Shown here: piece by piece, positions 62,228-64,000 of the stretch
How the letters are laid out: every line of letters starts with the position of its first letter
Numbering within the stretch: position 1 is the first letter of the stretch
NCBI GenBank assembly: GCA_040218795.1
Contig: JAVJQT010000002.1
Location: 62,001-126,000 of the forward strand
Direction of reading: 5' to 3'
Origin: CCMP332 sp040218795
Lineage (GTDB): Bacteria > Bacteroidota > Bacteroidia > Cytophagales > CCMP332
DNA: 64,000 nucleotides
Translations under genes and position numbers: made by a program
The notes under the pieces: model-generated
Told to the model about the DNA's origin: nothing
The model's input: the letters and a program-made list of their open reading frames with translations, nothing else
Database searches by the model: none

Positions 62228-63583
62228 TTATTGTAAAATTTTACATTGATTGTATTCATCGTCTATACTGATGAACACCTGATTTTTTGTTTTTTCAAAC
62301 CACTCCTTTTTTTTCTCAAACCGTTTTTCATCTAAGGTGGCCTGATAAATTTTTTGGTAATCATCCTGAAGATTGGCCTGATGTGGAGCGACCTTATCTT
62401 TAAAGTAAATGATTCGCATGGCCTTTTGCCCATCGGGTTTTGTAAATACAATAGGGTTTGAGATTTCTCCTACTTCCATTGTATCTAACACAAAGTAAAG
62501 CTCTGTATCCATCCTTTCAAGTGGAATCTTTGTGGAACCCGTATTCTGATCTACTAGAATTCCTCCATTTGGTTTGGTATATGGATCCTGAGAAAATTCT
62601 TTGGCGGCTTTTTCAAAAGTCATGGAATCATTCAAAATCAATTGCTTGATTGAGTCCATTTCTTTTAATGTAAAGCTAATATCGAGTTCAGAAAAATTCG
62701 GACGCAATAAAATATGTCTTGAATTAAATTCATTTCCTCTTTTACCTACCATTTGTATCAGATGATACCCAAATTGTGTTTTTACTACCGGCGAAACCTG
62801 TCCGGAATCTAACTTCATCGCAGCGGCCACATAATCGGGATCGAGATCGGATTTTTTCCAATAGCCAAGCTCTCCACCTTTTTCTTTGTTTCCAAGATCC
62901 TGAGAGTACTCTCTTGCCATGACTCTAAAATCAGTTCCATTCAAAATTTGATCTCTAATGGAATTCATCTTACCTAATATGGATTTTTTTGAGCCCTCAC
63001 CCGGATTTATATCTCTGACCAATACTCCAACAACAACTTCTGTGGAGAAAAAAGGTAAACTATCTTCTGGAATTTGATTGAAAAATTTTCGCACTTCTTT
63101 AGGAGAGGCTTCCAGATTAGAAGCAATTTTTTCATCCATTCTTTCAATTATCAGTTGATCCCTAACTTGATCGCGAAACTCATCTTTAAATTCATCTATG
63201 GTTTTACCATAAAATTCCTCAAGTTTTTTCTCCGAACCGAACTGAGAGGTAAAAACCTGCATTCTCTGATCAAGATTAGATTCAACGATATCTTCCGAAA
63301 CAGTAACTGAATCAATTTCTGCTTTCGCCAGCAAAAGCTTATTTATTATTAAACTTTCCAACACCCGACATTTAGCATCCCCAATTAGCGACTGACCGCT
63401 CGATAAATACTGAAGATAAGCGACTTCCATTTCGGATTTGAGAATGATGTGATCATCCACTTTGGCAAGAATTTTATCTATTACTACCGATTCTGTGATC
63501 TGACCTTTTGCATTAAAAGAAAATGCAAACACTAAAATTAAAATGACTTTAGTCTGTAAATATTTCAAAGCTATTTTGTTCAA
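62228..63583 (-). CDS. SurA-like periplasmic peptidyl-prolyl isomerase
   Basis: The 451-residue exported chaperone has a signal peptide (about 1-28, ending FNAKGQ), a SurA N-terminal domain (about 30-170) and two parvulin domains (about 175-275 and 285-390: GELGYWKKSDLDPDYVAAAM in part, QFGYHLIQMVGKR, SRHILLRP). It should assist outer-membrane protein folding. It starts at TTG 63583 or TTG 63568; there is no ATG. It overlaps the upstream gene by 35 or 20 bases. Confidence 0.9.
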   Translation of the reverse strand: MNKIALKYLQTKVILILVFAFSFNAKGQITESVVIDKILAKVDDHIILKSEMEVAYLQYLSSGQSLIGDAKCRVLESLIINKLLLAKAEIDSVTVSEDIVESNLDQRMQVFTSQFGSEKKLEEFYGKTIDEFKDEFRDQVRDQLIIERMDEKIASNLEASPKEVRKFFNQIPEDSLPFFSTEVVVGVLVRDINPGEGSKKSILGKMNSIRDQILNGTDFRVMAREYSQDLGNKEKGGELGYWKKSDLDPDYVAAAMKLDSGQVSPVVKTQFGYHLIQMVGKRGNEFNSRHILLRPNFSELDISFTLKEMDSIKQLILNDSMTFEKAAKEFSQDPYTKPNGGILVDQNTGSTKIPLERMDTELYFVLDTMEVGEISNPIVFTKPDGQKAMRIIYFKDKVAPHQANLQDDYQKIYQATLDEKRFEKKKEWFEKTKNQVFISIDDEYNQCKILQ

Positions 63584-63998
63584 CGCCCTCTTCGTAGATC
63601 TTATTCTCTAATTCCTTTGATAACGTGACTTTCCTTTTATTAATTATAATATTTTGAATTTGATCTCTAACAAATTCTATTGGTGATAGCTGATCCTGAA
63701 TTTTATACTCTTTAATGTAAAGCAAATATTTAAAGAGTGAATCCTGGGTTTCAACCATTTTATTATTTTTTAAAAATTGAATCTTATTCGGAATACTTTT
63801 TAAGGGTGTATTCAAGACAATGTCATCAAAATTCAACCAAATCGAATCCTCAAGATTGTAATTGGATGCAAACTGAAAACAGTATGAATTTAATTCACGG
63901 ATGTCTTTTGGTTTGGAAGAAGATATCGTCCTTCTGATTTTCGAAAATCTTGGAGCATCCTTGGGAACCTGAATATATCTGCAACGGACTATGTTTTG
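63549..63998 (-). CDS. C-terminus of an exported protein, possibly a peptidyl-prolyl isomerase-type (5' end outside window)
   Basis: The minus-strand frame is open from the window edge to the stop at 63549-63551; about 149 residues are visible and no start is needed. The visible part reads VRCRYIQVPKDAP and RRTISSSKPKDI, then DSLFKYLLYIKEYKI and ends in FEIFTD. By position (just upstream of the SurA-like gene) and by the YIQVPKDAP segment it may be a small PPIase-like lipoprotein, but I cannot identify it with certainty. It overlaps the SurA-like start. Confidence 0.6.
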   Translation of the reverse strand, partial: QNIVRCRYIQVPKDAPRFSKIRRTISSSKPKDIRELNSYCFQFASNYNLEDSIWLNFDDIVLNTPLKSIPNKIQFLKNNKMVETQDSLFKYLLYIKEYKIQDQLSPIEFVRDQIQNIIINKRKVTLSKELENKIYEEGVEQNSFEIFTD

Positions 63999-64000
63999 AT

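Noticed and set aside
1..64000. CRISPR arrays, insertion sequences, rRNA genes and integrons
   Set aside because: No regularly spaced repeats, transposase-like frames or rRNA-like sequence were seen on reading either strand.

Overview
The window is a stretch of bacterial chromosome from a member of the Bacteroidota, most probably a Cytophagales-type organism (inference from gene content, not from a search). The supporting signs are low GC, -7 boxes of the TAnnTTTG type, few Shine-Dalgarno sequences and many TTG starts, a DUF4270 lipoprotein next to glmS, a GT5-like/panC/panD cluster, a bacterial GGGP-synthase homologue, NqrF, a TonB-dependent receptor, and a type I cytochrome c maturation set whose CcmE has CxxxY instead of HxxxY. 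I see no prophage, insertion sequence, CRISPR array or rRNA. One tRNA (His) is present.

Layout. 1-3654 (+): end of recJ, lptB, and a GH3-family protein. 3641-4737 (-): two exported thioredoxin-fold proteins. 4738-5116 is the only gene-free stretch over 300 bp; it holds two perfect DnaA boxes in inverted orientation, near-matches and a very AT-rich core, so it is a candidate replication origin. 5117-12919: ClC channel, nitronate monooxygenase, purE/purK, tRNA-His, a ROK kinase and small membrane or secreted proteins. 12946-24543 (mostly -): an SRPBCC/GyrI fusion, mfd, an exported lipoprotein, sucB/sucA (2-oxoglutarate dehydrogenase E2/E1) and a Lys1/alanine-dehydrogenase-like enzyme. 24683-29684 (+): accD without its zinc ribbon, nqrF, an arginase-fold protein without its metal ligands, and two TonB-C-domain proteins.

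29841-33607 (+) looks like a thiamine uptake locus: a PnuC/PnuT-type transporter, a NadR-like kinase, a TerB-like protein, then a TPP riboswitch directly upstream of a TonB-dependent receptor. 33703-38939: AI-2E family permease, a protein with a C-terminal J-domain, a 57-residue FeoB-associated-type Cys-rich membrane peptide, a TIGR00266 protein, gltX and small proteins. 38939-43196: RidA, a degenerate 3-hydroxyacyl-CoA dehydrogenase, glmS and the DUF4270 lipoprotein. 43210-48714: a truncated glycogen-synthase-like protein, panC, panD, a UPF0104-type membrane protein that probably starts at CTG, an rfaE2-type nucleotidyltransferase, a zinc metallopeptidase and an acyl-CoA dehydrogenase.

48852-52396: an AraC-type regulator with a well-formed promoter, GGGP synthase, two small membrane proteins and a Na/Pi symporter. 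52476-57798 (-): a DUF2520 protein, then ccmF-ccmE-ccmD-ccmC-ccmB in one overlapping operon. 57788-64000: a lipoprotein, an outer-membrane-type protein, pheS, hbd, a Rieske-like lipoprotein without its histidine ligands, a MoxR ATPase, a SurA-like isomerase and the C-terminus of one more exported protein. A recurring theme is proteins that keep the fold of a known enzyme but lack its catalytic or metal-binding residues: the arginase-like, GT5-like, HCDH-like and Rieske-like proteins and AccD.
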